Assembly (NCBI RefSeq): GCF_024498075.1 | Contig: NZ_JANHOF010000001.1 | Location: forward strand, 186,001-250,000 | Direction of reading: 5' to 3' | Length of the DNA: 64,000 nucleotides | DNA from: Paenibacillus mendelii | GTDB taxonomy: Bacteria; Bacillota; Bacilli; Paenibacillales; Paenibacillaceae | Shown here: piece after piece, positions 27,729 to 37,423 of the stretch | Position numbering within the stretch: position 1 is the stretch's first letter | Layout: each line of letters opens with the position of its first letter | Notes under the pieces: model-generated | The model's input: the letters and a program-made list of their open reading frames with translations, nothing else | The model's database searches: none | What the model was told of the DNA's origin: nothing | Translations under genes and position numbers: made by a program

Positions 27729-28228
27729 TTACTGCGACCGGCCTTCCTTTAACATGGTAACCGCCTTATCGATCCGTCTTTGCCTCGTCTCCGCTGTCTT
27801 CGCTTCCTCAATCGAGAGGACCAATCGCCGCCTGTTGCTGTAAAAGACCAGCGAAGCCATAAACGCCCTGTGATTTCAGCTGAAACCGAAACGGCTGCTT
27901 CCGGTCATCCTCCTTCCGCCATTCGTAAAAGCCATCGCTTACAACAAGAATACGATTGCGCTTCAGTAAATGGCGAAACGCTGGTTTCTTCTCAATCCCT
28001 TCGGCACGTGCATTAATTGTTTTATATCCAATCTTCGTATCTTTGCTCCAAAACGGTATCAGCCCCCAGCGATAAGCTTCCAGGATCCGCTTACCTTCCC
28101 GTTCGACTACGCAAGGGACCAACTGTGTCGGCGCTACATTATACCGTTTGGCATACTCCATGTTCATTTCATCCACGGCGAAGGCATTCAAAATCGATCC
28201 CTGCTGTGATTGTAAATCGACCACACAT
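27729..28228 (-). pseudogene. SRAP (HMCES/YedK-like) gene remnant fused to a YdeI-like 3' end
   Basis: ATG 28228, with an ideal AGGAGGGATGGATC site, encodes MCGRFTITAGIDFE, the catalytic Cys2 start of SOS response-associated peptidases that cross-link abasic sites. The frame breaks near 28180. The SRAP body (YAKRYNVAPTQLVP, then RWGLIPFWSKD, INARAEG and VVSDGFYEWRKED) continues in another frame to GVYGFAGL. There the sequence jumps to EEAKTAETRQRRIDKAVTML, the C-terminus of YdeI-like proteins, ending at 27729. A deletion has joined two genes. Confidence 0.7.
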
Positions 28229-28975
28229 GATCCATCCCTCCTACTCTTCCTACTTACCCGACAGCCAAGCTTTAAACACGCGATTGGCAAAACATAACCA
28301 ACATAAAAAGTAGTAGGCGCAGTTAAGATTAGGATAACGGGCAGAATAACGGAGAATAGCATTGATCTAATATCCTGAGACGGCAGCCTCGTTGAGCTAA
28401 CGGGCAGGATACTTTCAATAAATTACCACATAGACTTTTAAAAGGATTTTCTATTATCAAATCGAATTAGGAAAAACAAATTGGATTTAAGAGAGGGACG
28501 AGTTAGAAAAAACTTTTAGTAATCATCGTCGTCATTTGTATTTTTATCTCGCCGTTTTTTATATCAAAGAAACAACATTATATTGGCACCGACTTGCACC
28601 ATATTGGAAGGTCACTTATAAATAGCAAAACTCTAAAAAAGCGTCCATTTAGAATGAGTCACTGGGGGACATCTTCATGAATGTAGTCCAAGATCTTATA
28701 GACGGCCTGCAAGATCCATCCATAGTTCGCTTTGAAGTGTTAAGCAAGGGTTTCTCTTCAGCCCAAAAATATATCAGGAAGATCAAGCCTGTGACACAAG
28801 AAAGAAGCTGCATATTCCATTGGATTTTCCGGCTTATTGACTGCATCAGATGCCACTAAATAATAATCATGAACTGCGGTTGCTGAGTTCTCCCCTATTT
28901 CCTCCATCCGACCGACCAACGTTAATACATGTAGACGATCAGGCGATCAAGAAGATTTCCTAGTGCCACCTAGGA
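28229..28975. other. Gene-poor stretch with one degraded signal-peptide frame
   Basis: On the plus strand from about 28506 a frame reads KKLLVIIVVICIFISPFFIS and runs to 28680 without a usable start codon, which looks like a small exported protein whose ATG was lost. Overlapping small frames on both strands at 28650-28860 match nothing I know. Confidence 0.3.
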
Positions 28976-30430
28976 TCACCGCTTTTCAAAGTGCACTTCA
29001 GGATATTGTTTTGGTGGTCCATCAAGCAGTTTTGATGGTAGATCCTTTAGGTACTTATCAAAGAACGCCAATGTGTAAGAATCAATAATATTGTTTGCCC
29101 GATCTCCATCGATTGGTCCGGTTAGGCCTGCCCACGACATCAGTGGTGAGAAAAGTGGCGCATCGGAAAAGTTTACGTGAAAAGTGCCAGGTATTAAAAC
29201 TAAGTAACCGTCTTTCGGCAGTTTCTTGTAAACCGATCTCATAGTTATTTGAGTTTTATCTATATCCTCTTTCGACCACCCTTCCATCTTCATCCACTTA
29301 GCTTCACGACTGATAAACATGGTTGGTTGCTTTAAACCAGAACGAACCACATTGGCAGGCATATGAACATCCATTGCTATGAAGGCACGCAAACGAGGTT
29401 CTAAGTAACTGGCTTCGGCACCTACATGACCACCCATTGAAGGTCCAAACATACCAACGTGCTTAAGATCCAATCGTCCAGTCAGGATTCCTCTCGGATC
29501 AGATTGGTTTAAGGCTGTGAGTTGATCAAGTGAAAAAATAACGTCTTTAGCGAGATAGGGTATAACAATGTTATCAAAGAATTCGCGATCAGCTGGTATA
29601 CCACTCTGAGGCCCGGGAAGAAGGCGAGAGTCGAGGGGTATCAAACGACCATCAGGAAATACTACTCCGCTAGAGGAGTAAGGATGATCGATGGAAGCCA
29701 CAATGTAGCCATGTGACGCCAACTCCTCAAACATATGGGTGCTTTCTTGACGAAAACCTCCACGTCCAGCTGAGAAAATTAGCACTGGATATTTAGACTC
29801 ATCTGTCGACACAGTTGCAGAAGGAATAGCATGAGTTTGAACGTATTTAAATTGCTCAAAGATAAACCCCGGAAAACCTAACATGTGGGCAAGTGATGCT
29901 AGGGAGTCCGTCTCCTGAATGTAGGGAGCGTACGGCGATGATAGATTTCCTTTGGCTGGATACCAAATCTGTACCATGATCTCACGACGATCATTGGGAT
30001 CATCTGTGAAAATCTCCGGGCGAGTTTTATCTACCCAATGATAGGTCAATGTACCGATTTGGTTAGGTCCTGACGGTTGTGGTAAGTGGAATACAGGAAA
30101 AAGAATCGGTAGAGCGGAAGAAACTATCAGTCCCAGTGCTCCTAGACCAATAGTAAAACCGAAAGCAAGTCGCCTAATCATACTTGTTCCACCAAGTATA
30201 GGCTTTCGCACAATATTTTTAGCTAGCCAGGCCACGAAGAGTATCCCACTCATGATATAAGCTGGGATCATCCCCCAGCGCGAACCCTCCACCAGTACCT
30301 GAACACCGGCTATTGGCAGCAGGACGAGAGCCAAATATCGTACCCACTTTATTGACCGTTGCAATGGGATTACCAAGGCAAAAAAAGCCAGTAAATTGGA
30401 AAACAGTAGTATTATTTCAATAAGTCTCAT
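28976..30430 (-). CDS. Membrane-anchored alpha/beta hydrolase, PAF-acetylhydrolase-like
   Basis: The N-terminal 110 residues hold four to five hydrophobic segments. The C-terminal domain is an esterase with LIFSAGRGGFRQE, HGYIVASIDHPYSSS, the nucleophile elbow FGPSMGGH (Ser near residue 331) and a late His in LIPGTFHVNFSD, as in platelet-activating-factor acetylhydrolase-like and dienelactone-type enzymes. It would hydrolyse esters at the membrane. ATG 30430 overlaps the end of the recombinase remnant; GGGGTGAT precedes it. Confidence 0.8.
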   Translation of the reverse strand: MRLIEIILLFSNLLAFFALVIPLQRSIKWVRYLALVLLPIAGVQVLVEGSRWGMIPAYIMSGILFVAWLAKNIVRKPILGGTSMIRRLAFGFTIGLGALGLIVSSALPILFPVFHLPQPSGPNQIGTLTYHWVDKTRPEIFTDDPNDRREIMVQIWYPAKGNLSSPYAPYIQETDSLASLAHMLGFPGFIFEQFKYVQTHAIPSATVSTDESKYPVLIFSAGRGGFRQESTHMFEELASHGYIVASIDHPYSSSGVVFPDGRLIPLDSRLLPGPQSGIPADREFFDNIVIPYLAKDVIFSLDQLTALNQSDPRGILTGRLDLKHVGMFGPSMGGHVGAEASYLEPRLRAFIAMDVHMPANVVRSGLKQPTMFISREAKWMKMEGWSKEDIDKTQITMRSVYKKLPKDGYLVLIPGTFHVNFSDAPLFSPLMSWAGLTGPIDGDRANNIIDSYTLAFFDKYLKDLPSKLLDGPPKQYPEVHFEKR

Positions 30431-30861
30431 CACATCACCCCATACTGGTTACTAACCAAAAAAATTTTTGCTAATAGATCTGTAATATCAAGTTGGATGA
30501 AAGAAAAGTAAAATGGAGATTCGTTACGAAAAAAGCTTCCTTCAGGCTTATCGAACCAGGGCAAACGCATTAGGCTTTGAAAACGAGAGCTAAGATTTTC
30601 AATAAATGCGTATCGTTCCAGTTGGCTTAATAATATTCCAAGCTTATACACAACTAAGCGGCTTATCCCCATTCTGGGAAGGAAACAAATAATCCGAATC
30701 CAATAGTGTAACGGCAATACTTTGGGATTTCGTTTTTTAGCCAAAATGCGCCAGGTGTTTCCAGTCTTTTTCTCCCGCACCTTGAGATGCGTAGCCGACT
30801 TCACATCCCACACACACAGCGGCAAAATGTCACTGATCCTAAGGCCCGAATTTACCCCCAT
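30430..30861 (-). pseudogene. Tyrosine recombinase (phage integrase family) fragment
   Basis: The first 40 residues, GVNSGLRISDILPLCVWDVK and HLKVREKKTGN, match the start of the catalytic domain of XerC/D-like integrases (first catalytic Arg in GLRISD). The later residues do not show the HxxR or Tyr motifs. Hydrophobic in-frame sequence upstream lacks the N-terminal domain. It is a fused leftover, unlikely to be active. Confidence 0.65.
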
Positions 30862-31078
30862 AAAAAATAAAAAATAGTGGAATATAATTGGTCAGTTTTC
30901 ATGTTTTCCAAGATGACAAACACCCGCTTGCTTCCTGTCACTCACACCAAAATGGTTTCCCGCCCACCCTTCTGAAATATCTTATGTCGAGCAAAATTCT
31001 TATTACTGGACACCCAGAGTGGTTATTTCTCCAGCATAGCTGACACCAGCAATCGAGAAAACCGTTCCCATTGTTAGG

Positions 31079-31477
31079 TCAGCTTCTGCGACGGGAGCGG
31101 ACTAGAATCAGACAAGCGAGAACCACGCCAATTAGCCCCAACACTATGGCTACGATGGACCCAGCTTGCCCGTAGCCAGTGCCGAAAAAACCAGTGGCGT
31201 CGAAAAGATGCCGCCCACCGACATAGATGCTGAACACAGCTATCACGATGGCTACGATGGCCCAGTTTCGTCCGTTGCCGTTGCCGAAAAGACCGATGGA
31301 ACGGGCCAGAGCCACCCCACTGATGACTACGCTGATCAGCCCTATTACCACGACCACGATTGCCTTGAGTTGTTCGATGGTCATTTCATCACCACCGCCA
31401 ACCATTTCAGCAGAAGCAATCGTTGGTATCAGTAGAATTGTACAAAGTATTCCGAATGAAACTAGTTTCATTTTCAT
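31079..31477 (-). CDS. DUF6223 family protein, copy 1
   Basis: The 132-residue protein has a signal peptide ending near IASAE, then three hydrophobic segments with the DUF6223 repeat pattern: LKAIVVVVIGLISVVISGVA followed by LARS, GNGNGRNWAIVAIVIAVFSI, and GTGYGQAGSIVAIVLGLIGV ending in RSRRRS. Function unknown; membrane location expected. AGGAGGAATGAGCAT precedes ATG 31477. It is the most diverged of four paralogues in this region. Confidence 0.75.
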   Translation of the reverse strand: MKMKLVSFGILCTILLIPTIASAEMVGGGDEMTIEQLKAIVVVVIGLISVVISGVALARSIGLFGNGNGRNWAIVAIVIAVFSIYVGGRHLFDATGFFGTGYGQAGSIVAIVLGLIGVVLACLILVRSRRRS

Positions 31478-31532
31478 ATGCTCATTCCTCCTCTTTATTG
31501 TTTTTACAAACTGAATCTATATCAGCTTTCAC

Positions 31533-31593
31533 TTTACACAACAAATGTCGAAAACTTATGCAGATTTTCCTCTGTTTACGTGGATTTCTTTAA
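31533..31593. repeat. Upstream repeat of DUF6223 copy 1
   Basis: The 61 bp starting TTTACACAACAAATGTCGAA and ending TGGATTTCTTTAA recur at 34786-34846 with about five differences, each time just upstream of a DUF6223 gene. It therefore probably carries a shared promoter or operator. Confidence 0.65.
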
Positions 31594-31830
31594 AGTGATG
31601 GGAGAGTAGTGAAAAATCGATGTTGAAATCTGTTATTCATTCAATACGTTGTGTGGGCCTTCTAAGAAATAAATTTAAAACGGCTGGTTAAATATGCTCA
31701 GTGGCACTTCGTTGATCGCGCGAAATATGAGTGGTATGTAAAGCGTTTTTTATTTTTTATCAAAAAAGGTTATCTGGGTTTGGATTAACCAGATAACCTT
31801 TTACCTAAGGATAAATTCAGCCCATTTAGG

Positions 31831-32223
31831 TCAGCCAGCACGGCGGGAGCGGATCAGAGTGATACCGGCAAGAACTATGCTAATGATCCCCGTCACGAAG
31901 GCGATGACAGCCGCAGCTCTTCCGTCGCCAGTGCCGAAATCACCAGGGAACATGGTCATATGAATTAAAGCATAGACAATGACGATCAGCGCCACCACTA
32001 CGGATATGATGGCCCCGTTTCGCCCACCATTGCCAATACGACGGATGGAGCGGGATAGAGACAGCCCAGCAAAGATTGCGTTCATCAGCCCCACAAACGC
32101 GTCTACCGTGGACCAGATTCGCCCGGTCGTCATTACATATCCGACTTTGTTTTCAGCAAAGGCAATCGTCGGCACAAGTAAAAATGTACAAAGGATTACA
32201 AATGAAACGAGTTTTATTTTCAT
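31831..32223 (-). CDS. DUF6223 family protein, copy 2
   Basis: 130 residues from ATG 32223, preceded by GAAAGGAAGGGTAGGC. Signal peptide VILCTFLLVPTIAFA, then the family pattern GLSLSRSIRRIGNGGRNGAI, GTGDGRAAAVIAFVTGIISI and a final RSRRAG. Its leader and first 20 codons are nearly identical in DNA to those of copies 3 and 4, showing recent duplication. It lies 100 bp after the P450 gene on the same strand. Confidence 0.75.
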   Translation of the reverse strand: MKIKLVSFVILCTFLLVPTIAFAENKVGYVMTTGRIWSTVDAFVGLMNAIFAGLSLSRSIRRIGNGGRNGAIISVVVALIVIVYALIHMTMFPGDFGTGDGRAAAVIAFVTGIISIVLAGITLIRSRRAG

Positions 32224-32323
32224 GCCTACCCTTCCTTTCACGATCAGTTTACAATTGTTCGTAGATTGGATAATGATTTGGCTGTCTGAATCATTTTGCT
32301 TAGAGCAGAACCTACTCCAAACA

Positions 32324-33553
32324 TTAAAACACAACTGGTAATTCAATTAATCCACGCATCACAAAAGTTGGACGCCATTTCAACGTTTCAGCATCTGTAT
32401 TCAGACGAAGATTGGGCATTCTGCGCAGTAAAGTGAGAAGGGCAATCTGACCTTCCAGTCGTGCTAGTGGAGCACCCAGACAGTAGTGAATTCCCATACC
32501 GAAGGCAAGATGACAGTTGTTCTTTCTAGTAATATCAAATAGATCCGGATTTTTAAACTGTGTCTCATCACGGTTAGCGGAAGCTAAAGCCACTACAATC
32601 ATATCTCCTTTACGTATCATCTTCTCATGTAACAGAACATCTTCACCTGCCCATCGACTAGTCGCTAACTCTACAGGTCCGTAGAAACGTAATATTTCTT
32701 CAATCGCAGATGAGATAAGTTCAGGATTACTTTTGAGCTTTTCCAATTGTTCTGGATGCTGCAACAAAGCTAATACACCATTTCCAATCAAATTAACCGT
32801 CGTTTCATATCCAGCAATAATGAGCAAAAAAATCATTGAATACAATTCATTTTCTGTAAGTTTTTTTCCCTCAGTCTCAGCTTGAATCAAAGCACTAACA
32901 AGGTCTTCAGTTGGATCTTTTCGCCGCTCTTCAATCAGATGACCAATGTATTTAATTAAAGACTGAATCTTTGGGAGAGCCTCCTGCATTTTCTCGGGGA
33001 TGTCAATAGTAATAGCCTCAATTATTACGTTAGACCATTCTCGGAACTGATCACGGTCTTTTGTAGGAATTCCCAACATTTCAAAAATCACAATGATAGG
33101 TAAAGGGAAAGCAAACTCATCAATTACATTCATTTTCCCTTTGTCTTGAATCTCATCTAGTAACGTGTCAGTGATCTCTTGAATTCGACCACGCAATTCC
33201 TTGATCATTTTTGGCGTGAAAGCTTTTTGAACTAAGTTACGCAAGCGGGTATGATCTGGGGGATCAGAGAGCGCCATATTGTTAATGAGTAAATCCCTTT
33301 CCAGCATGGGAATCAATTTGTTCATTTGTTCTTGGCTCAACAGTGTATGTGGATTCTTAATAAACCGATTGTCTTTTAATGCTGCCTGTGCATCTTCGTA
33401 TTGTGTAATGAGCCAAGCAATTTGACCGTTAGGAAGCATGAAACGATAAACGGGCTCATTTTCCCTGAGTCTTGTGTAAAAAGAATAGGCTTTACCTTTA
33501 AATTCAGAAGAAAACAAATCGAGTAGAGGTGCTTTATGATTCGAAATTGACAT
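32324..33553 (-). CDS. Cytochrome P450
   Basis: The 409-residue enzyme has the haem-binding loop FGMGIHYCLGAPLARLE with Cys358, the I-helix oxygen-activating motif AGYETT, the K-helix ExxR as EILR and the PERF-region segment. These fit soluble bacterial class P450s of the CYP107/BioI type that hydroxylate fatty acids or macrolides. No ferredoxin or reductase gene is adjacent. AAGGGAG lies 9 bases before the ATG. It is inserted between DUF6223 copies 3 and 2. Confidence 0.9.
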   Translation of the reverse strand: MSISNHKAPLLDLFSSEFKGKAYSFYTRLRENEPVYRFMLPNGQIAWLITQYEDAQAALKDNRFIKNPHTLLSQEQMNKLIPMLERDLLINNMALSDPPDHTRLRNLVQKAFTPKMIKELRGRIQEITDTLLDEIQDKGKMNVIDEFAFPLPIIVIFEMLGIPTKDRDQFREWSNVIIEAITIDIPEKMQEALPKIQSLIKYIGHLIEERRKDPTEDLVSALIQAETEGKKLTENELYSMIFLLIIAGYETTVNLIGNGVLALLQHPEQLEKLKSNPELISSAIEEILRFYGPVELATSRWAGEDVLLHEKMIRKGDMIVVALASANRDETQFKNPDLFDITRKNNCHLAFGMGIHYCLGAPLARLEGQIALLTLLRRMPNLRLNTDAETLKWRPTFVMRGLIELPVVF

Positions 33554-33891
33554 GGTTCGATCTCCCTTTCATGTTTATTCTGTACACACACGCGTTAACA
33601 AACATCCTGCACTACATCTTCCGCGTCTTCTGCAGAGCCTGTCAACTGATAAGCCAGTGTAAACAGCAGCGCTCTGTTAAGTTATACTTGCATCGTCCGT
33701 TTTGGGTCGCTGTGCTGTGGACGGTGCACCATAGTGAGACTTGGCGCTTTAGCGCCATAGCGAAACTCGTACACTTTGTGTGAAAAACTCGCTTCGCTCA
33801 GAAACAAGTTTCGCCACGCTTACCACCGAACATCGCCTCGTCACTCTGTTCATTCGCCATATTTGGTTTATGAAATGGCTTGTATTTCGGT
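33554..33891. other. Spacer between P450 gene and DUF6223 copy 3
   Basis: About 340 bp with no credible gene. TTGGCGCTTTAGCGCCATAG near 33742 can form a GC hairpin (GGCGCTTTAGCGCC) that could terminate transcription of copy 3 or precede the P450 promoter. Confidence 0.35.
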
Positions 33892-34293
33892 TCAGCTAGT
33901 GCGATATCGGGAGGCGAACCAAGCCATTCCAGAGAGGACGATCGTGATGATCGACAGTATGACGACAAAGGCGGCACCACCTCGCCCGTTACCGGAACCA
34001 ATATCGCCGGTAGTGTAAACAAAATGCGGCCCAGCGATAAAAAAGGAAATCAATGCCAACGCGATGGCCACGAGGGTCGCAATTCTCCAATTACCTTTGC
34101 CAGAACGATCAGAGGCACGGGCCAAAGACAACCAAGCGATACCCACACTGCCCAACCCCATCACCACGGTCACGAGGATCTTGATTCGTGCGGGAGTAAA
34201 ACCGTAGACTTGTTCAGCTGAGTCAGCTGAGGCAATCGTCGGCACAAGTAAAAATGTACAAAGGATTACAAATGAAACGAGTTTTATTTTCAT
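33892..34293 (-). CDS. DUF6223 family protein, copy 3
   Basis: 133 residues from ATG 34293. Signal peptide up to IASAD, then family segments ILVTVVMGLGSVGIAWLSLA, RASDRSGKGNWRIATLVAIA and GSGNGRGGAAFVVILSIITI. The tail lacks the basic RSRR end of copies 1 and 2. The leader is nearly identical to copy 2. Confidence 0.75.
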   Translation of the reverse strand: MKIKLVSFVILCTFLLVPTIASADSAEQVYGFTPARIKILVTVVMGLGSVGIAWLSLARASDRSGKGNWRIATLVAIALALISFFIAGPHFVYTTGDIGSGNGRGGAAFVVILSIITIVLSGMAWFASRYRTS

Positions 34294-34366
34294 GCCTACC
34301 CTTCCTTTCACGACCAGTTTACAAACTAACTGCACGTTCTTAAGAGAAACAGAAAAAATATTCGAA

Positions 34367-34759
34367 TTATTTGTCACGAAGAGAGCGGAACCAAGCCATT
34401 CCAGCGAGCACCAAGCCGATCAGCCCAATCACAATCGCTATGATCGCTCCAGCACGCCCGTTGCCAGCACCAAAACCAGCAGGCGTAACGGCTAGATGAA
34501 ACATGGAGAGAAGCACACAAAACAGACTCAACACGATGGACAGAACAGGCCATTGACCAGTGGCAAAACGATTGGTTGGACGGGCAAGAGCAATCCCAGC
34601 AACAACCGCGCTGCTTAGCCCAATCAACCCAGCCGCGAAAGTCAAGAGCCGCCCAGGGGTGATACTACCATAACCAACACCAGTCCCTTCAGCAAAGGCA
34701 ATCGTCGGCACAAGTAAAAATGTACAAAGGATTATGAATGAAACGAGTTTTATTTTCAC
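34367..34759 (-). CDS. DUF6223 family protein, copy 4
   Basis: 130 residues from ATG 34759. Signal peptide ends AFAE; the membrane segments TPGRLLTFAAGLIGLSSAVV and GAGNGRAGAIIAIVIGLIGL match the family best of the four. It is first in the minus-strand run and is divergent from the two-component system, with which it shares a 160-bp intergenic region. Confidence 0.75.
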   Translation of the reverse strand: MKIKLVSFIILCTFLLVPTIAFAEGTGVGYGSITPGRLLTFAAGLIGLSSAVVAGIALARPTNRFATGQWPVLSIVLSLFCVLLSMFHLAVTPAGFGAGNGRAGAIIAIVIGLIGLVLAGMAWFRSLRDK

Positions 34760-34785
34760 GATGATTTCTCTCCTTTCACATCCAG

Positions 34786-34846
34786 TTTACACAACAAATG
34801 TCGAGAACTTATGCAGATCTTCCTCTCTTTGCGTGGATTTCTTTAA
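34786..34846. repeat. Upstream repeat of DUF6223 copy 4
   Basis: Near-copy of 31533-31593 (TTTACACAACAAATGTCGAG to TGGATTTCTTTAA). Here it also lies upstream of the divergent response regulator gene, so it could contain that regulator's binding site. Confidence 0.65.
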
Positions 34847-34920
34847 GGACCTACCAAATCACGGTATAATTTCGGTAAGCGATATAACTCTCGTCAAAGC
34901 AGACTAAAGGGAAAGATGTG

Positions 34921-35613
34921 ATGGGAATGGAACCGAAATTGTTGCTTGTGGAGGACGAACCGGGCATGCTGGAGGAGATGCAGACCTATTTGCATCGTGA
35001 AGGGTTCCGGGTATTGACTGCCTGTACCGGCAAGGAAGCGCTCATGATTGCCCGGTCTGAACGGCCTGATCTCGTCGTGCTTGATTGGATGCTCCCGGAG
35101 AAAAGCGGACTCGACGTATGCCGCGAAATAAGGCAAACCTCGCATTGCGGCATTATTATGGTCACGGCACGATCGGATGAATCGGATAAAATTGTCGGTC
35201 TGGAAATCGGCGCGGATGATTATTTGACGAAGCCGTTCAGCTTGCGCGAGCTCGCTTCGCGCATCCGAGCTTTACTTCGCCGCTTACGCGGGCCTGAAGA
35301 TAGGTCGATGTTCTTGGAAAGAGACAACTTGATCATTTCCGAGGCTAAATGTCAGGTATTCAAAGACGGTCAGGAAATCCAATTAACACCTACCGAATTC
35401 AAAATTTTGTTGATACTGGCTGGTCATCCCGGCATTGTCTTTAGCCGTTTGCAATTGTTAAAGGCTGCTTTGGAGGATGAGTACATGGGATACGAAAGGA
35501 CGATGGATTCCCATATCCGAAACCTTCGCCACAAACTGGAAGACGATCCTGCCCATCCTCGATATATTCAAACGGTATATGGTTTCGGTTATCGCTTCGG
35601 TGAACATTCATGA
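34921..35613 (+). CDS. OmpR/PhoB-family response regulator
   Basis: The 230-residue protein has a receiver domain (VEDEP, phosphoacceptor Asp55 in VVLDWMLPEKSG, Lys in YLTKPFSLRELASR) and a winged-helix C-terminus (LTPTEFKILLILAGHPGIVF and MDSHIRNLRHKLEDDP). Phosphorylated by the adjacent kinase, it would bind DNA and change transcription. Start at ATG 34921; a GTG directly before it is possible, both after AAAGGGAAAG. It overlaps the kinase gene by 4 bases. The nearby DUF6223 genes are plausible targets. Confidence 0.92.
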   Translation: MGMEPKLLLVEDEPGMLEEMQTYLHREGFRVLTACTGKEALMIARSERPDLVVLDWMLPEKSGLDVCREIRQTSHCGIIMVTARSDESDKIVGLEIGADDYLTKPFSLRELASRIRALLRRLRGPEDRSMFLERDNLIISEAKCQVFKDGQEIQLTPTEFKILLILAGHPGIVFSRLQLLKAALEDEYMGYERTMDSHIRNLRHKLEDDPAHPRYIQTVYGFGYRFGEHS

Positions 35614-36752
35614 AGATGACGGTGCGGATGAAAATATTTGCCTATATGGGACTGATCGTGCTCATTGTAAGTTTCACTTTCTCTCTGACAACGCAAGTCT
35701 ACATGAGCAACTTGATCGATCAATTTCAAAGGGAACAAATCGATGCTGACAATTTGCGTGCCACGCCCGCAGAGCAAGTCGAAATCTTTAAAGCTTATTT
35801 CCTTGACCATACGCGGCTGAATACGCTGCTCTCCGTCACGAACGGCGTGCGTTTGTTCTTTTTTGTTGTGCTCGGGTTGTTCTTCAGTTTTTGGATCTCA
35901 GGGGTGCTAACCCGCCCGCTCAAAAAGCTGATAGCCGCCATCGAGCGTGTGGCGCAGGGAGACCTGAGCGTCAAAGTTCCTATAGACACAAAAGATGAAT
36001 ATGGGAAAGTTGCCCAAACGTTCAATGATATGACGTTTCGTCTGCATGAAGCCGAAGAAGCCCGCAGACGATTGGTGGCCGATGTTGCTCACGAGCTTCG
36101 CACGCCGCTGTCCGTTATGCAGCTTAAACTGGAAAATTATCAGCAGGCCGGTCATCATGTCCAGCCGGAAATGCTGCTTCGACTTCACGATGAGGTAATT
36201 CGGCTCAGCCAGCTTGTGGACGAACTTCATGTATTGTCGCTCGCCGAAGCGGGCCGGTTATCGCTCGATCGCAAACCGCTCGATCTGACGGTACACCTAG
36301 AACGAATCGTGGACGACGTGAAATACGAAGCGGAAGAAAACGGATTGGAAATTCGCCTCTATACGATTTCAAAGCCGGTTACCGTGATGGCCGATGCGAA
36401 ACGGATCACGCAGGTTTTCATTAATTTGCTGATCAATGCGATTCGTTACACGCCTCGTGGAGGGAAGATTACGGTTGAAATCGAAGACCGGGTCGTTGAT
36501 CGGAATGCGTTCTTTGCACGTGTCTCGGTGATTGATACCGGCATCGGAATACCTGCGGAAAGGTTGCCCCACCTATTCGATCGATTTTACCGCGTAGACG
36601 AAGCGCGCTCGCGGCATACAGGCGGTACGGGGCTCGGATTATCCATCGTCCATCATTTTGTAAGAGCCCATGGCGGTTTCATCCGCGTTGCGAGTCAGCC
36701 TGATGAAGGTACTATATTTACCGTATATCTACCTAAAGGCAATGGGATTTAA
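35610..36752 (+). CDS. HAMP-domain sensor histidine kinase (BaeS-like)
   Basis: 380 residues with two membrane helices (about 9-30 and 78-100) bracketing a very short 45-residue external loop, a HAMP linker, the phosphoacceptor His161 in VAHELRTPLSVMQ, and the ATPase motifs FINLLINAIRYTPRGG, DTGIGIPAERLPHLFDRF and GGTGLGLSIVHHFVRAHGG. The small loop suggests it senses the membrane itself, as in envelope-stress kinases. Translationally coupled to the response regulator. Confidence 0.92.
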   Translation: MKMTVRMKIFAYMGLIVLIVSFTFSLTTQVYMSNLIDQFQREQIDADNLRATPAEQVEIFKAYFLDHTRLNTLLSVTNGVRLFFFVVLGLFFSFWISGVLTRPLKKLIAAIERVAQGDLSVKVPIDTKDEYGKVAQTFNDMTFRLHEAEEARRRLVADVAHELRTPLSVMQLKLENYQQAGHHVQPEMLLRLHDEVIRLSQLVDELHVLSLAEAGRLSLDRKPLDLTVHLERIVDDVKYEAEENGLEIRLYTISKPVTVMADAKRITQVFINLLINAIRYTPRGGKITVEIEDRVVDRNAFFARVSVIDTGIGIPAERLPHLFDRFYRVDEARSRHTGGTGLGLSIVHHFVRAHGGFIRVASQPDEGTIFTVYLPKGNGI

Positions 36753-36968
36753 AAAAATTGACAACTCCGGCGCAGAAACATGCAGGACTTCCTCTTTATG
36801 ATTGCCCCTGGGATCCGGAAGGAAAATAGATAGAATATAGAGAAATACTAAAGGGATATATTCAATATTTGGGAGTGGCGATTACAGAAACAAATAACTC
36901 TTACGGTTTAGAGGACATTCAGAATATATAGGCTGTTAAATTTTGCTCGTATTCGGGGAGGATATTTA

Positions 36969-37292
36969 TTGAAATACTTTTATGGAATATTGGTGGTTTT
37001 GGGAGTTGTGTTGCCATATTCGCAATTTCTTCCTTGGATCATACAGAATGGTCTTGATCCGTCTCAATTAATAGGAGAAATAACCCAAACGCGAATTGGA
37101 TCATTTGCATGGATGGATGTTTTAGTTTCAGCAATTGTACTTATCGGGTTCATTCTCTTTGAAGGCAAAAGAAGTGGTATGAGGTTTTTATGGTTACCGA
37201 TTGTCGGTACGCTTGTAGTAGGTGTCTCATTAGGCTTTCCTTTATTTTTATTACTTCGTGAAATACACATGGAGAGGAAATTACAAGGCTGA
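36969..37292 (+). CDS. DUF2834 family membrane protein
   Basis: 107 residues with three hydrophobic segments. PYSQFLPWIIQNGLDPSQLI after the first helix is the DUF2834 signature. A TTG start at 36969 is chosen because GGGGAGG lies 7 bases upstream and no in-frame ATG is near. Function unknown. Confidence 0.75.
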   Translation: MKYFYGILVVLGVVLPYSQFLPWIIQNGLDPSQLIGEITQTRIGSFAWMDVLVSAIVLIGFILFEGKRSGMRFLWLPIVGTLVVGVSLGFPLFLLLREIHMERKLQG

Positions 37293-37423
37293 ACTAAGCA
37301 AATTTGTTAAACTAAAGGAGAACGTTAGCTTTCCTGTGAAACTGGAACTTATGGCACTGGATGTTCTCAAGCAGCATTTTATAAAAAAGTAAGATGTATT
37401 ATTGATCTAACGGAGGATGAATA

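Noticed and set aside
36770..36935. Possible short gene remnant between the sensor kinase and the DUF2834 gene (AGLPLYDCPWDPEGK, then LKGYIQYLGVAITETNNSYG)
   Set aside because: Interrupted by a stop, no start signal and no recognised family; not enough to annotate.
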